Part shown: piece by piece, positions 10,971 to 20,396 of the stretch
How the letters are laid out: each line of letters starts with the position of its first letter
Position numbering within the stretch: the stretch's first letter is position 1
Origin: Euborellia annulipes
Taxonomy: Eukaryota > Arthropoda > Insecta > Dermaptera > Anisolabididae
Length of the DNA: 64,000 nt
Direction: 5' to 3'
Assembly (NCBI GenBank): GCA_023213315.1
Contig: JAKCPI010026467.1
Span: 1 to 64,000, forward strand
Notes under the pieces: generated by a model
Told to the model about the DNA's origin: nothing
Database searches by the model: none
Seen by the model: only the letters and a program-made list of their open reading frames with translations
Position numbers and translations under genes: made by a program

Positions 10971-11114
10971 AAGAATAAAAATATAATTTTAAATTATAAT
11001 AATATTTTAGTATGTTACCTTGCTAAAAGAAAACTGTGAGTATGTATTTATATATGACAACATGTAGAAATTAAATTTGTATAAAATTTTGCATGTTTTG
11101 CAAATTGAGGTTGA

Positions 11115-11640
11115 ATTTGAAAAGATATATACATCAATATACACTACTATCTAAGGCCAATGCACACCAACATACACAACCAACTAAAGGCAATATACAC
11201 TACCAACTCAAAGTACACAACAAACACATCCAATTAAAACCAATATACACCATCATACACAACAAAGCCGACCAACCAATCCAATATGAACCAACATTCA
11301 CTACCAACTAAATCCAATATACACCAACATACACAACCAACTAAAGCCAATATACACCAACATACACAACTAAGACATCCAGCTAAAGCCAATATGCACT
11401 AATATATACAACCAACTAAAGCCAATATACACTAACATGCAAAACCAACACATCTAACTATGGCCATACACAACCAACTAAAGCCAATATACACCAGCAT
11501 ACAAAACCAACACATCTAACTATGGCCATACACAACCAACTAAAGCCAATATACACCAACATACAAAACCATCAGATCTAACTATAGCCATACACAGCCA
11601 ACTAAAGCCAATATACACCAATAGGAATAACCAACTTGAC
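11115..11640 (+). repeat. Tandem array of ~30-45-bp units (CAACTAAAGCCAATATACACC)
   Basis: About a dozen units built of ACAACCAACTAAAGCCAAT, ATACACCAACATACA and AACACATCTAACTATGGCC. Adjacent units near 11450-11600 form a higher-order repeat of about 75 bp. It shares its vocabulary with the 6.5-9.6 kb array but is shorter-period and cleaner. It has no coding logic. Confidence 0.8.
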
Positions 11641-12297
11641 TAATCATGATAAACAACCAAATCAATCAGTGTTCAACTAACATTCACATACCGGGACATT
11701 ATCCCAACCATTCATTTGTACGTATCAGTGACGTGGCGTCCCGATCAAAGCCGAACTTCTCCGAATCCTCCACAAAAAGTTACGACCCCCTCAAGAGATA
11801 GTCATTTATTTTCTAGTCACAGACAAACAAGATTGTGACCCAAGAGCATTAAATGACAGTCCATCATCCAACCTTTAATGGACAAAGGTCATCTGACTGT
11901 AATGTGGGGGGCATTATACAAACCAGGCAAATAAACAATAGCGTTATACATAGATAGGCCTGGCCTGTCTGGCAAGCACTCTAATGATTTAACGAATCCT
12001 CGCCCCTCCATTAACCTTGCTCTAATAAATGCACTTTGTTAGACAACTTTTCATCATCCTTCCATTAACTTTGAAATTATAATCCTTGAATTTTATAAAG
12101 AATATTTTTTTTTTTTTTTTATTCCATTTCATTCTCTTTAAAACGATACATCCATTACTATAAATAATTTTGATTCATTAGGCCTTGTCTGTAAACAAAG
12201 ATCTTAGGGGCTGTTCCTTTTATTGATTTCTAATAATTAATTTATTTACTAAAATTATTATTAGCCAACAATCAATTATTGAAATTAATTACTAATT
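11640..12297. other. Relatively GC-rich unassigned stretch
   Basis: From about 11690 to 12030 base composition is noticeably less AT-rich than the surroundings and no repeat match was seen. No open frame with coding character was found. It could be single-copy DNA. A poly(T) tract of about 17 lies near 12105. Confidence 0.45.
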
Positions 12298-12465
12298 ATT
12301 TTTTGTTTATTATTGCGATTTTATTTAAAAAAAAAAAAAAAATGGCTGACTAACACTCTTCCACCTCAAATAAAAAAGATGTTTTTTAATTAGTAACAAC
12401 AAATTTAAATACAAGTGTCTTATATCATTTTAATCAGAAAAATGGCAAGAATTATAATATGTAAT
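12297..12465 (+). repeat. R1 dispersed repeat, copy 6
   Basis: An R1 copy with AAAATGGCTGACTAACACTC, CCACCTCAAAT, ATACAAGTGTCTTATATCAT and AGAAAAATGGCAAG. A poly(A) tract precedes the first ATGGC. Confidence 0.7.
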
Positions 12466-12469
12466 AAAA

Positions 12470-13150
12470 AAATATAGATTTTATGAATTATGGAAATAAT
12501 CTATCTTTATTCTTTTTATGGATTCATGTCAAAAATTCGATGTTGAGATTTTTTTAGTTTTTAATTCAATGTTTGTTTCCGAACATCATAAATATGTTTT
12601 ATAGAAAAGAAAAATCAGCTGCTCTTAATTAAAGCGTCAACATCTAACCTTATGAAATTTATTTCTTCCGCTTTTTTAAGCCCAACAACTCTTTCTTTTA
12701 CGTCTTTTAAATTCATTTTATATTCCAATCTTTTCATTTAAAAAGTCCGCGCGCTAATGGATAGATTATCCCCACCATTTCTTTTTTTTTTTTGTGCAAT
12801 TCTATGGACCACTTGTTGTATTCCTTTTAAGGCCAAGTGCCAAAAAAAATCTATCCACGTGGCATGCCAGAAAATATTCCCAGCTCTGGGTGGATCATGA
12901 ATCATTTATTGTTATTAATTCGAAAAATTGCTTTAATTATAAGTAAAAAAAATATTCTCGAAATGATGACGTAATTTACCTTAACCTTTAATCCTACTTT
13001 CATTTGTTATGAAATTTGTTTGTTCCAAAACTGGAGCTAAACGTTAGATTATGACTAGAAAATTGTAAAGTTTTATTCTTTTTTTTAAGTAATTGTTTAG
13101 CGTCTTAATTAAAAAAATACTCATTTTGGATATATTTTAATTACATCACC
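12470..13150. other. AT-rich stretch, nothing recognised
   Basis: No gene or repeat match seen. AAAAATTCGATGTTGAGATT near 12533 resembles a short piece of the hairpin-ended family (GTCAAAAATTCGATGTCGAG). Confidence 0.4.
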
Positions 13151-13154
13151 TCAA

Positions 13155-13308
13155 TCGTGCCATTTTTGTGATTAAAATGATATATAACACTTGTATTTTA
13201 TTTTATTGTAATTGAGTAAAAAAGCTTCATTTTCGTTTGAGGTGAGAAAGCGTCAGAGCGCCATTTTTTTTTCCTTAAAATTACAACAATAAACAAAGAA
13301 TATAAATG
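13155..13308 (-). repeat. R1 dispersed repeat, copy 7
   Basis: An inverted R1 copy: CGTGCCATTTTTGTGATT, GATATATAACACTTGTATTT, TTTGAGGTGAGAAAGCGTCA, GCGCCATTTTT and AACAATAAACAAAGAATATA. Confidence 0.75.
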
Positions 13309-13750
13309 ATTTTTATTATTAAAAAATTTATCACTTAATTTGTTGTTATTTTTTTTTTTTTTAATACAAAAATCAATGTTTTTCCACTAGTGATAGAAAA
13401 AACTCGTTCTTATCTAATTTAATTTGAATTTCATGAATTTCTGACGATTTCTTGTTGTTGTTTGTTTTGAGCCACTTTGAGATTAAATCCTTTAATCTCT
13501 CTTTCTCTCTCTTCTGAAGGGTACAACAACAACAAAAAGCAACGTCCAACAGACACAGAGAGAGACATGTAAACGTTTTTGTTATTTAATGGAGAACTTT
13601 GAATAATTAAGAGTTTAGATTTTATTTTAATTATCGATCATTAAATCTTTAAATTTATTAAATTTAAATTAATTATATTCTTTGTTGATTGTTGCAAAAC
13701 AGGAAAATTTTTAACTAATTTAAAAATCCTAATTAGTTATTAATTAATTA

Positions 13751-13906
13751 TAATTATATTGTGGTTATTTTATTAAAATAAATGGCGGACTGACGCTTTC
13801 TCACCTCAAATTAAAAAGAGGGTTTTTTATCCAATTGTCTTATATTTAAATACAAGTGTTGCATATCATTTTAAAGAGAAAAATGGCAGAAATAAGAAGA
13901 TATAAT
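13751..13906 (+). repeat. R1 dispersed repeat, copy 8
   Basis: An R1 copy with AAATGGCGGACTGACGC, TTTCTCACCTCAAATT, ATACAAGTGTTGCATATCAT, TTTAAAGAGAAAAATGGCAG. A partial leading end (TATATTCTTTGTTGATTGT) lies upstream at 13676, separated by AT-rich DNA. Confidence 0.7.
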
Positions 13907-13909
13907 TAA

Positions 13910-14990
13910 GAAAGGCGATGTATGTAGATTTTTTATTTGCTTTTATTAGAAGAGACTAAATGGACAATAAAATTTTAGAAAAATCAGGCAAAGGATGGAA
14001 TTTCTCAGCATCCAATGGAACAAATCTTTTGAAACTCAGTCTTATATGAAATCTTTGACTAAATTTAATACGTAACAATCAATTTAATGAAAGTGAAATT
14101 TTATTCTTTTTTTTTTTTTAATTCTAATAAAGGTGATGTAAATTCAAAAATTTTCAGATCACGTGTCTGTCCTCTTTACATATTAAAAGGAACGAAAGAA
14201 AAATTTGAATTTCTTGGTTGATAAGATAGAGAGAGATAGTGTGCAATTCCAATTATAACTTGGTGAGTCCTTAGAGAGACCCTCTCTCTCTCATTCATTC
14301 GTTAGTTCCCTTCTTCTGCATTAAATGGCCAAACTAATTACCTGAGAAATAAAATAATTAAATTTAATACCTCAAAGAATATAATAATAATAATAATAAT
14401 AATAATAAAGAATACTTATAATCATCGCCAACTCTTTCTATTATCGGACAGAAAATAATAATTAAGTTTTATTATAAGAATTAATTTTTATTTTATCGAA
14501 TATTCTCGGATTATTTTAAAATATTAATCCACCAATTTTTTTTTTTTTTTTTTATTTCTGAACCTTATTCATTCATAGTTCGGCTTTTAATCGAGCTGGT
14601 GTTCTTTTTTTTTTGATAAAATTGTAAAAAACTAAAAAAGTACATCAGTAAAGTACTATGACCCGGCTCTTCTCAAAGGCGAGACCTAGCTCAATTTGTT
14701 GAAATCCACACTAAAATGATTTCCGTAAAATTTTCTACACATTGAAAAAAACCCGAAGAAAATCGGTCAAGTAGTTTCAGAATAAATTAAAAAAGAAAAA
14801 AAGATAAAATTAAATCTCACAAGTATTTTTCTACAATTATATAAAATTATATTAAATATTTTAATTATTAAATTTTACCAATTAGGAGATTTAATTTTAA
14901 TTTTTTTTTATTTGATTATTAAATAATAAATAAAATTTTATTTTATTTATTAATTGTTAGAGATGCTCCAAGTGCAATTTTAAAATAATG
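13910..14990. other. AT-rich stretch with microsatellite
   Basis: No gene recognised. A (TAA)n microsatellite lies at about 14382-14408 and poly(T) near 14537. At 14640-14880 are words shared with other dispersed repeats (AAAGTACATCAGTAAAGTAC; AAATCTCACAA). Confidence 0.5.
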
Positions 14991-15058
14991 TTTTTTAAAA
15001 CTATGCCGCAAATTAAGATACAAGTGTGATATATCATTTTAATCGGGCGAAAGCCTAG
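14990..15058 (+). mobile_element. R1 3' fragment cut by a Helitron-like terminus
   Basis: AAATTAAGATACAAGTGTGA and TATCATTTTAATC are R1. Just where AGAAAAATGGCA should follow, the sequence becomes GGGCGAAAGCCTAG then T. A short hairpin followed by CTAG and T is the Helitron 3' signature. Confidence 0.4.
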
Positions 15059-15059
15059 T

Positions 15060-15410
15060 TTATTTATAAAACAAAATGATATTTAATTAAAAAAAAATAT
15101 TTAACCTGCATTTAAAATTTCAACACGATGATTATTTTTATTTATTTTTTTTAGTCCAGATGGAAGAAATTAGCGCATATACGCACGTTCTATCTAATAT
15201 TCTCTAAATAACATAGATGAGAAATTAATAAAGCGAAGCCGAATGTGTGTGTGATATACGATATACGTATATATATACAGGGAGGGTGAATTTTTGTGGA
15301 GGAATCCATAGGGAAATAAAAAATAAAACGTGCTAGAGGAAATGGTATTTTATAATTTCACGGGAGAGAAATAGAGATGTGAAAATCAAATTGAGAAAAT
15401 TCAATATTTC
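15060..15410. other. AT-rich stretch, nothing recognised
   Basis: No gene or confident repeat match. A TATACGTATATATATA tract lies near 15260. Confidence 0.4.
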
Positions 15411-15412
15411 TT

Positions 15413-15500
15413 TTTTACTTTCTCTTATCTATTTGTATATATAGAGCGAGAAGTATTGAATTCATGTCAAAAATTTCATGTCGAGATTTCGATGTAATCG
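15413..15500 (+). repeat. Hairpin-ended family, 5' fragment
   Basis: TACTTTCTCTTATCTATTTG, TATAGAGCGAGAAGTATTGA and ATTCATGTCAAAAATTTCAT match the first ~100 bp of the longer copies at 44372, 45327 and 62842. Confidence 0.65.
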
Positions 15501-16248
15501 GCCAAAGATTTTTTTGTTCCCTAATTTCGTCCATAAGTGTATTTAGCCTTTAATTTTTAAATTAATACTTTACTTTGTCACTAATTTATTTAATTCTCAT
15601 AGGTTGGATATTAATAATTTTTACATTTTTAGATTAAAAAAAAAAAATTAAGATTTTCATAATAGAAATTATTTTGCATTTTTTATAAATATAAAAAAAA
15701 TAATTTTGATTATTTTTTAATTAATTATAATTAAAAAAAAAAATCTTTCTATTAAGTAAAATGCTCACGAATTTAAATCATTTTAACAAAAACTGCATAC
15801 GAAAATACTTTAAAATGCCTGAGTATTTGCGGACCAAAAATTCAATGTGGCTCTCTTTAATCTAATTTATAGGAATAAATCTAAAATTGAAAAATGAATC
15901 GAAATCGGGCTCTACTAGCTGGACGATTACTTTTATGAAGTTTATAAGAGAGAGTTGACCACACACAGAGTGCGTGGGTGGGTGGAGGAGAAGATGATGG
16001 ATGGATGGCGCGCTCTACTTCTTGCTGGACCTTCTCAACTCATTAAGGCGTTGCCCTTTCTGACTGCCCTCTAATTTCAAACTCCTCTGGCTCTAATCTT
16101 CACTTCAAGAGCCTAGTTCAGTAAATCGAAGGATAATTTGTCTTTTGCTGAATTGAGCAGGGAAACCAAACTTCTAAATAGAAAATTTGTTTAAAGAATA
16201 TATAAGAAAAACTGAAATACAATTCAATTTTGGAATTTTAAATCAAAT
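15500..16248. other. Unassigned stretch, GC-richer part at 15950-16140
   Basis: 15500-15940 is AT-rich and unmatched. 15950-16140 is less AT-rich and could be single copy. It contains a 26-codon open frame (15994-16074), MMDGWRALLLAGPSQLIKAL followed by six more residues and a stop. This is too short to call a gene. Confidence 0.4.
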
Positions 16249-16530
16249 GGTGCGATCAATCACACCGGGGCCTGACTTGCGTTTACTGACGAGGATTCTA
16301 CCCGAGTCCGAATTGAAGATGGTCACACACTGAAACTTGAGTGGAGTGACGTCATCTTCCATCTCTGTTATTTGATATGAGTATGTGCAAACAATATTTT
16401 TCATTTGAATGATACTTTATTCTTTCCCAACAATTAAATAAAATTAATAAAATAATTCAAGTTATATTAAGAAATATTTTTTTGCAAATTTTAAGTTAAA
16501 AATATTTCTTAATTGAATATTTTTAATTAA

Positions 16531-17440
16531 ATGCTTTTATTTAACTTACTCTTTCAAGGTCACCAACTTTGAGTCTTTGTTAAGGACACTTCCCGATGAG
16601 CTAGAGGTGTGAAATTTGATATTTAAGGTTCATTTTTGATGACGCAAATTGTGAGTTGAGTTTTACCAAAATTTACCAAACTAATGTGGTACTTTATTTG
16701 AAACCCTTCGCGAATTAATGTAATTTCAAAAGACTTCCCGATGGGCTAGAGGTGTGAAATGTAATACTTAAGAGTCATTTTTGATGACGCCACTATATGG
16801 TGGTTTTGATCAAAATAGACCAAACTAATGTGGTACTTTATTTGAAACCCTATGCGAATTAATGTAATTTCAAAAGACTTCCCGATGGGCTAGAGGTGTG
16901 AAATTTGATATTTAAGGGTCATTTTTTATGATAATAAATAATTTTTTAATTGTGTCAAAATAGGTCAAACTAATGTGGTACCTTATTTGAAGCCTCACGC
17001 AAATAAGGCCCTATTAACTAGTTTTGAAAGGCCAAACTAATGTTCTTTTTTTAAAGCTCTACGCTAATTAGACAATTTTAGAAAATTTTCCGATGTTATT
17101 TAAAAGCCTCTAATTTTGAAAGTAAATTTAAAAAAATCACACGAAAAAAAGACTAAAAAGCGTAAAATAAAAATAAAATAAAAAAAAAGATTTAAAAAAA
17201 AATGCTTTTATTTAAATTGAACTAAAAAGAGAGAAATAAGAGAGAAATAATTTAATTGTTCTTGTTAAAATTTTTTAATATTTATGACTTAAAATAAAAG
17301 CGTGGGGCGCGAGCCTCGGAATCACTTCGAAGCGCCCCACGCTTTTATTTTAAGTCATAAATATTAAAAAATTTTATCAAGAACAATTAAATTATTTCTC
17401 TCTTATTTCTCTCTTTTTAGTTCAATTTAAATAAAAGCAT
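16531..17440. mobile_element. TIR element with internal 145-bp tandem repeats and giant hairpin, copy 1
   Basis: Termini are ATGCTTTTATTTAA and TTAAATAAAAGCAT. After GGTCACCAACTTTGAGTC come three tandem units of about 145 bp starting at 16589, 16734 and 16878. Each unit holds CTTCCCGATGGGCTAGAGGT, GTGAAATTTGATATTTAAGG, TCATTTTTGATGACGC and CAAACTAATGTGGTACTTTA. The right side is a large hairpin (17201-17440), listed separately. An inverted copy is at 26884-27505. No coding capacity. Confidence 0.85.
17201..17440. repeat. Near-perfect palindrome, ~110-bp arms
   Basis: AATGCTTTTATTTAAATTGA through ATTTATGACTTAAAATAAAA and GCGTGGGGCGC is mirrored after a ~20-base loop (GAGCCTCGGAATCACTTCGA). 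The arms match with almost no difference, so the palindrome is young or maintained by conversion. The counterpart at 26884-27100 has a less perfect left arm and a longer loop. Confidence 0.85.
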
Positions 17441-18331
17441 TTTTTTAAAAATCTTTTTTTTATTTTATTTTTTTTTAAATTATATTTTATTAATTTAAAA
17501 AAAAAAATTGAAATTTATTTGACATGTCTTTACATATATTTCCTTTAAAAAATACAAGTCATCTTAATATTAATATTTTTTTGTATTATTATTACTTAAA
17601 TAAATACTTATAATGCCAAAAAAGTCTTTAAGAAAGAAACTAAAAAAGCAACTGATTGAAAAAGTCGTAAATATATATGTAAAGACATGTCAAATAGATT
17701 TCAATTTTTTTTTTCTTAATTAATAAAATATAATTTTAAAAAAATATTCAATTAAGAAAAATTTTTTACTTAAAATTTGCAAAAAATATTTCTTAATATA
17801 ATTTGAATTAGTTTTATTAAGTTTATTTAGAGATAAATTGTTGGGAAAGAATAAAGTATTATTCAAATGAAAAATATTGTTTTCACATACTCATATCTAG
17901 AGACCGGATTCCTATGCAATTGCATATTCTATTTGCTAATAGGTACGTCACTGAAAACCAATTTTCTATCCGAATCATGCCCCCTTGGAGCTAGGGTTCA
18001 AATTCTATATTGCATATTTTTGCATATTTGGCCAATATTGCATAAAGTTGCATATTTAAAGCTTTTTGGATATTTTAAATTTTTTTTCAGTAAAAGTTCC
18101 ATTTTATTTTAATTTTTTAATTTTTTTTTTCTAAAAACAAAAATAAAAAAAATTAAACGAAAAAAAAAAATTTAAATCCTTTTATTACATTGTAAAAAAT
18201 AAATAACTATATATTTTTTATTCTTTATATCCTCTTTTAAGAAATAAATTTAGTTTTTCTAGAATTTTCGTTGGATGAATATCAAGTCAGTTGTGTTCAT
18301 AGTTCGAAGTCAAATTAATTGAAGAAAAAAA

Positions 18332-18523
18332 ATGCCAAAACAGGGGTCCTCGTTTGCTTCAAAAATTTCGCAATGGATTGCTCCCTATGAAAAGGATAAA
18401 ATATTTACGACTGAAGGTAATGTTGTTTTTTGCAATCCATGCGGAAAAAAAATTTCGAGCTATCGGAAGTCGCAAGTTGATCAACACGTCAAAACAGGTA
18501 TGTCGTTTCAATACTGGCAATGA
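18332..18523 (+). pseudogene. hAT transposase N-terminus, BED-like zinc finger (CGGBP1-like)
   Basis: A 63-codon frame beginning at an ATG preceded by AAAAA. Residues 8-54 read like a BED-type finger: SKISQWIAPYEKD, then VVFCNPCGKKISSYRKSQ and VDQHVKT. The CxxC pair and the H are zinc ligands, and the layout resembles the CGG-repeat-binding-protein/hAT group. After HVKTG the frame runs into unrelated residues and stops. This marks an internal deletion or an unspliced donor (CAGGTATGT is present at the junction). It is in a different frame from the C-terminal part, so no full transposase can be made here without splicing. Confidence 0.75.
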
Positions 18524-18529
18524 TCTGGC

Positions 18530-18938
18530 ATTCATTTATGCCAATTGTAAATTTCTTTTAAAAATTATGGAAGATTTAGAAAGGCGTGGGATAGCATTGA
18601 GCGAAAATATTAATATAATTGATAATTTGAAAACCCATGTAAATCAAATACCCGGGGAAAAAGGAAATTTGTTGAAAAATAAATTAAAACATATCCTAGA
18701 AAAAAATCCTGGACTAGCGGATTTATGTAAAATCAATAAAATACTTCAAGGAGATGAAGTTGATGTGATGGAGGAAATCGAACCTATTGCACTAAGTTCA
18801 TTTAAATATGCCCCTATCACATCTGTTGATGTGGAACGATCATTTTCAAAATATAAAACTTTATTAAGCGATAAACGCTATAATTTTAAAGAAGTTAATT
18901 TTGAAATGCTTTTAGTTGTAAATTACAATGCAAATTAA
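18530..18938 (+). pseudogene. hAT transposase C-terminus, dimerisation domain (hATC)
   Basis: The frame open from 18354 to 18938 is transposase-like only from about 18530. It ends with ALSSFKYAPITSVDVERSFS and KYKTLLSDKRYNF followed by KEVNFEMLLVV. The VERSFS...L..KR pattern is the hallmark of the hATC dimerisation region. The DDE/RNase H core that should lie between the BED finger and this domain, usually several hundred residues, is absent, so the element is non-autonomous. Reading before 18530 is out-of-frame translation of the BED exon. Confidence 0.8.
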
Positions 18939-19017
18939 AAGCAATGATCTTGATCTCCTCATGAAAGCCGAAAGCAATTAAAGAAAAATTATTCTCTTTT
19001 TTCGCTTTATTTAATAC

Positions 19018-19065
19018 AATTGTCGACGTTTCGGCCAATTTTTCCGGCCTTCATCAGGACAATTG
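19018..19065 (-). ncRNA. Hammerhead-ribozyme-like motif, best-preserved copy
   Basis: On the minus strand: CAATTGTC, CTGATGA, AGGCC, a 9-base loop, GGCC, GAAACGTC, GACAATTG. The CTGATGA and GAAA core boxes and the GTC cleavage triplet are all present. Stem I is 8 bp (CAATTGTC with GACAATTG) and stem II is GGCC with GGCC. Stem III has no hairpin of its own. ACGT is self-complementary, so it could form only between two molecules, as proposed for dimeric hammerheads of Penelope-like elements. One extra A lies between CTGATGA and stem II. Activity is untested. Confidence 0.6.
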
Positions 19066-19180
19066 TTGTTGACTCGAGATTAGAGGGGCTCTTGGCAACT
19101 CCTGACATAACTGTTGGTGCGAACAGCATTAGGGCAAATGTTATGTTTGCCAAGAGCCCCTCTAAGCTCGAGTCAATAAC

Positions 19181-19228
19181 ATTTGTCTTGATGAAGCCCG
19201 GAAAAATCGACCGAAACGTCGACAATTG
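19181..19228 (+). ncRNA. Hammerhead-ribozyme-like motif, inverted partner
   Basis: On the plus strand: ATTTGTC, TTGATGAAG, a stem-loop region, CCGAAACGTC, GACAATTG. It mirrors the 19018-19065 motif, but the first core base is T instead of C and stem II is weaker. It is probably less able to fold actively. Confidence 0.5.
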
Positions 19229-19859
19229 TATTAAATAAAGCGAAAAAAGAGAAATAATTTTTCTTTAATTGCTTCCGGCTCCCTTACTCTCCTCATTGTT
19301 AATTTTAATTATACGTTCAGTTACAAATTAAAAGTTAGTTTCTCAGAAATATTACGTTTTTTTTTTTATAAAGTGTTTATTTTGTTAAATAATATTTAGT
19401 ATATATTTTATAGAAAACTATTTTGTTAAATAAATTAACACATTTGACTGTACTGATATTACTGTTTTTTTTTTTTTTTGTTTTGTTTTTTTAATTAAAT
19501 TTAGTTTTTATTGCGAGACCATTTTTTTTTTTTTTTTTAATCATTTCCTTCCAAAAATAAAACACCATTAGTTTTACATCAGTAGAAATCATGATTTACC
19601 TTTAATTGGAAGCCATTTACTCAATATTTTTGCCATAAATATATTGCATATTTGGCTGCATATTTTAATACTTTTACTGCATATTATATGGCATATTTAG
19701 CGGTTTTTGCTGCATAAAAATCCGGTCTCTACTCATATCAAACAGAGATGGAAGATGACGTCACTCCACCCAAGTTTTAGCGTGTGACCCCATTCAATTC
19801 GGATTTGGTCAGAACACCAGTCAGTAAACACAAGTCAGCTCCCGGTGTGATCGCACTTT

Positions 19860-20395
19860 AATTTTGTCTGATTTGTATTTTTTGTTGTCTTTAATTGAAA
19901 TTTGGGCATTTGCTTGTAATTTTACTTGTAAATAAATAAATAGTGGTGGTAAGGGGGGTTATTTAGACTTTTACCCCCTCCATCCTACGAATAAATTCTC
20001 TCTCTATATATTTTTTTTTTTTTTTTTTTTTTAATAGAAAGCCAAAATAAATTAATAAATCAGAGCATATGACGACATTTTGTGAGATTTATTAGGGATT
20101 AAACAATGAATTATTATCTGGAATATGGTTTCGATATCAATAACAAATGACTCGATTTATTGCACATTTTCTGGATCACTTAACAGAGAGATAGAAAGTT
20201 CTTTTAGCGTAAGTGAGTTGGAAAAAAATAATATTTTAAAATTTTTGTTAGTCCTATTTTTTGAAGTCAAAAATGGTTTATAACGGATATCTAAATAATG
20301 GTTAAAAAAAAAAAAAAAAATATTTGAAATTTAATCTAGAGTAACTTTTATATAGAGGAAATTTTTCAAAGAATATAAATAACGAAAATAGAGAG
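19860..20395. other. AT-rich stretch with poly(T)/(TC) tracts
   Basis: No gene recognised. CTCTCTCTATATA followed by a T-run of about 25 lies near 20000-20034. The rest is AT-rich and unmatched. Confidence 0.45.
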
Positions 20396-20396
20396 A

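Larger units (their letters stand above)
18963..19288. mobile_element. Palindromic element with inverted hammerhead-like motifs
   Basis: GCCGAAAGCAATTAAAG at 18967 is mirrored by CTTTAATTGCTTCCGGC ending 19279. The arms continue through ATTCTCTTTTTTCGCTTTAT, ACAATTGTCGACGTTTCGG, and GGGGCTCTTGGCAA / TTGCCAAGAGCCCC. A possible 8-bp target duplication CTCCTCAT flanks it (18955-18962 and 19289-19296). Nearly identical 72-residue translations on both strands are a consequence of the symmetry. It sits in the 3' region of the hAT relic. Confidence 0.75.
17898..19731 (+). mobile_element. hAT transposon, internally deleted (1834 bp)
   Basis: Perfect 13-bp terminal inverted repeats TAGAGACCGGATT / AATCCGGTCTCTA flanked by a perfect 8-bp target duplication CTCATATC (17890-17897, 19732-19739). 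Many subterminal TTGCATATT words near both ends look like transposase binding sites. It carries remnants of a transposase gene (18332-18938) and was itself invaded by the palindromic element at 18963-19288. It splits the right arm of the 16249-19858 element, so it is younger than that. Confidence 0.92.
16249..19858. mobile_element. TIR element of the GTGCGATCACACCG family, copy 2, with nested insertions
   Basis: Left terminus TGGTGCGATCAATCACACCG, right terminus CGGTGTGATCGCACTT. Long inverted subterminal blocks match on both sides: GACGTCATCTTCCATCTCTG, ATTTTTCATTTGAATGATAC and TTTATTCTTTCCCAACAATT on the left, with their complements at 17820-17890 and 19739-19800. The middle is interrupted at 16531-17440 by one element and the right arm at 17898-19731 by a hAT element. 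Removing both leaves roughly 870 bp. Between 17470 and 17700 is a further internal inverted repeat (TTTGACATGTCTTTACATAT). Confidence 0.8.

Noticed and set aside
14382..14408. Simple (TAA)n as a regulatory element
   Set aside because: An ordinary microsatellite in AT-rich DNA; nothing ties it to a function.
19007..19238. 72-residue open frames on both strands with almost the same translation
   Set aside because: They are the two arms of the palindromic element read on opposite strands; there is no domain and no start context.
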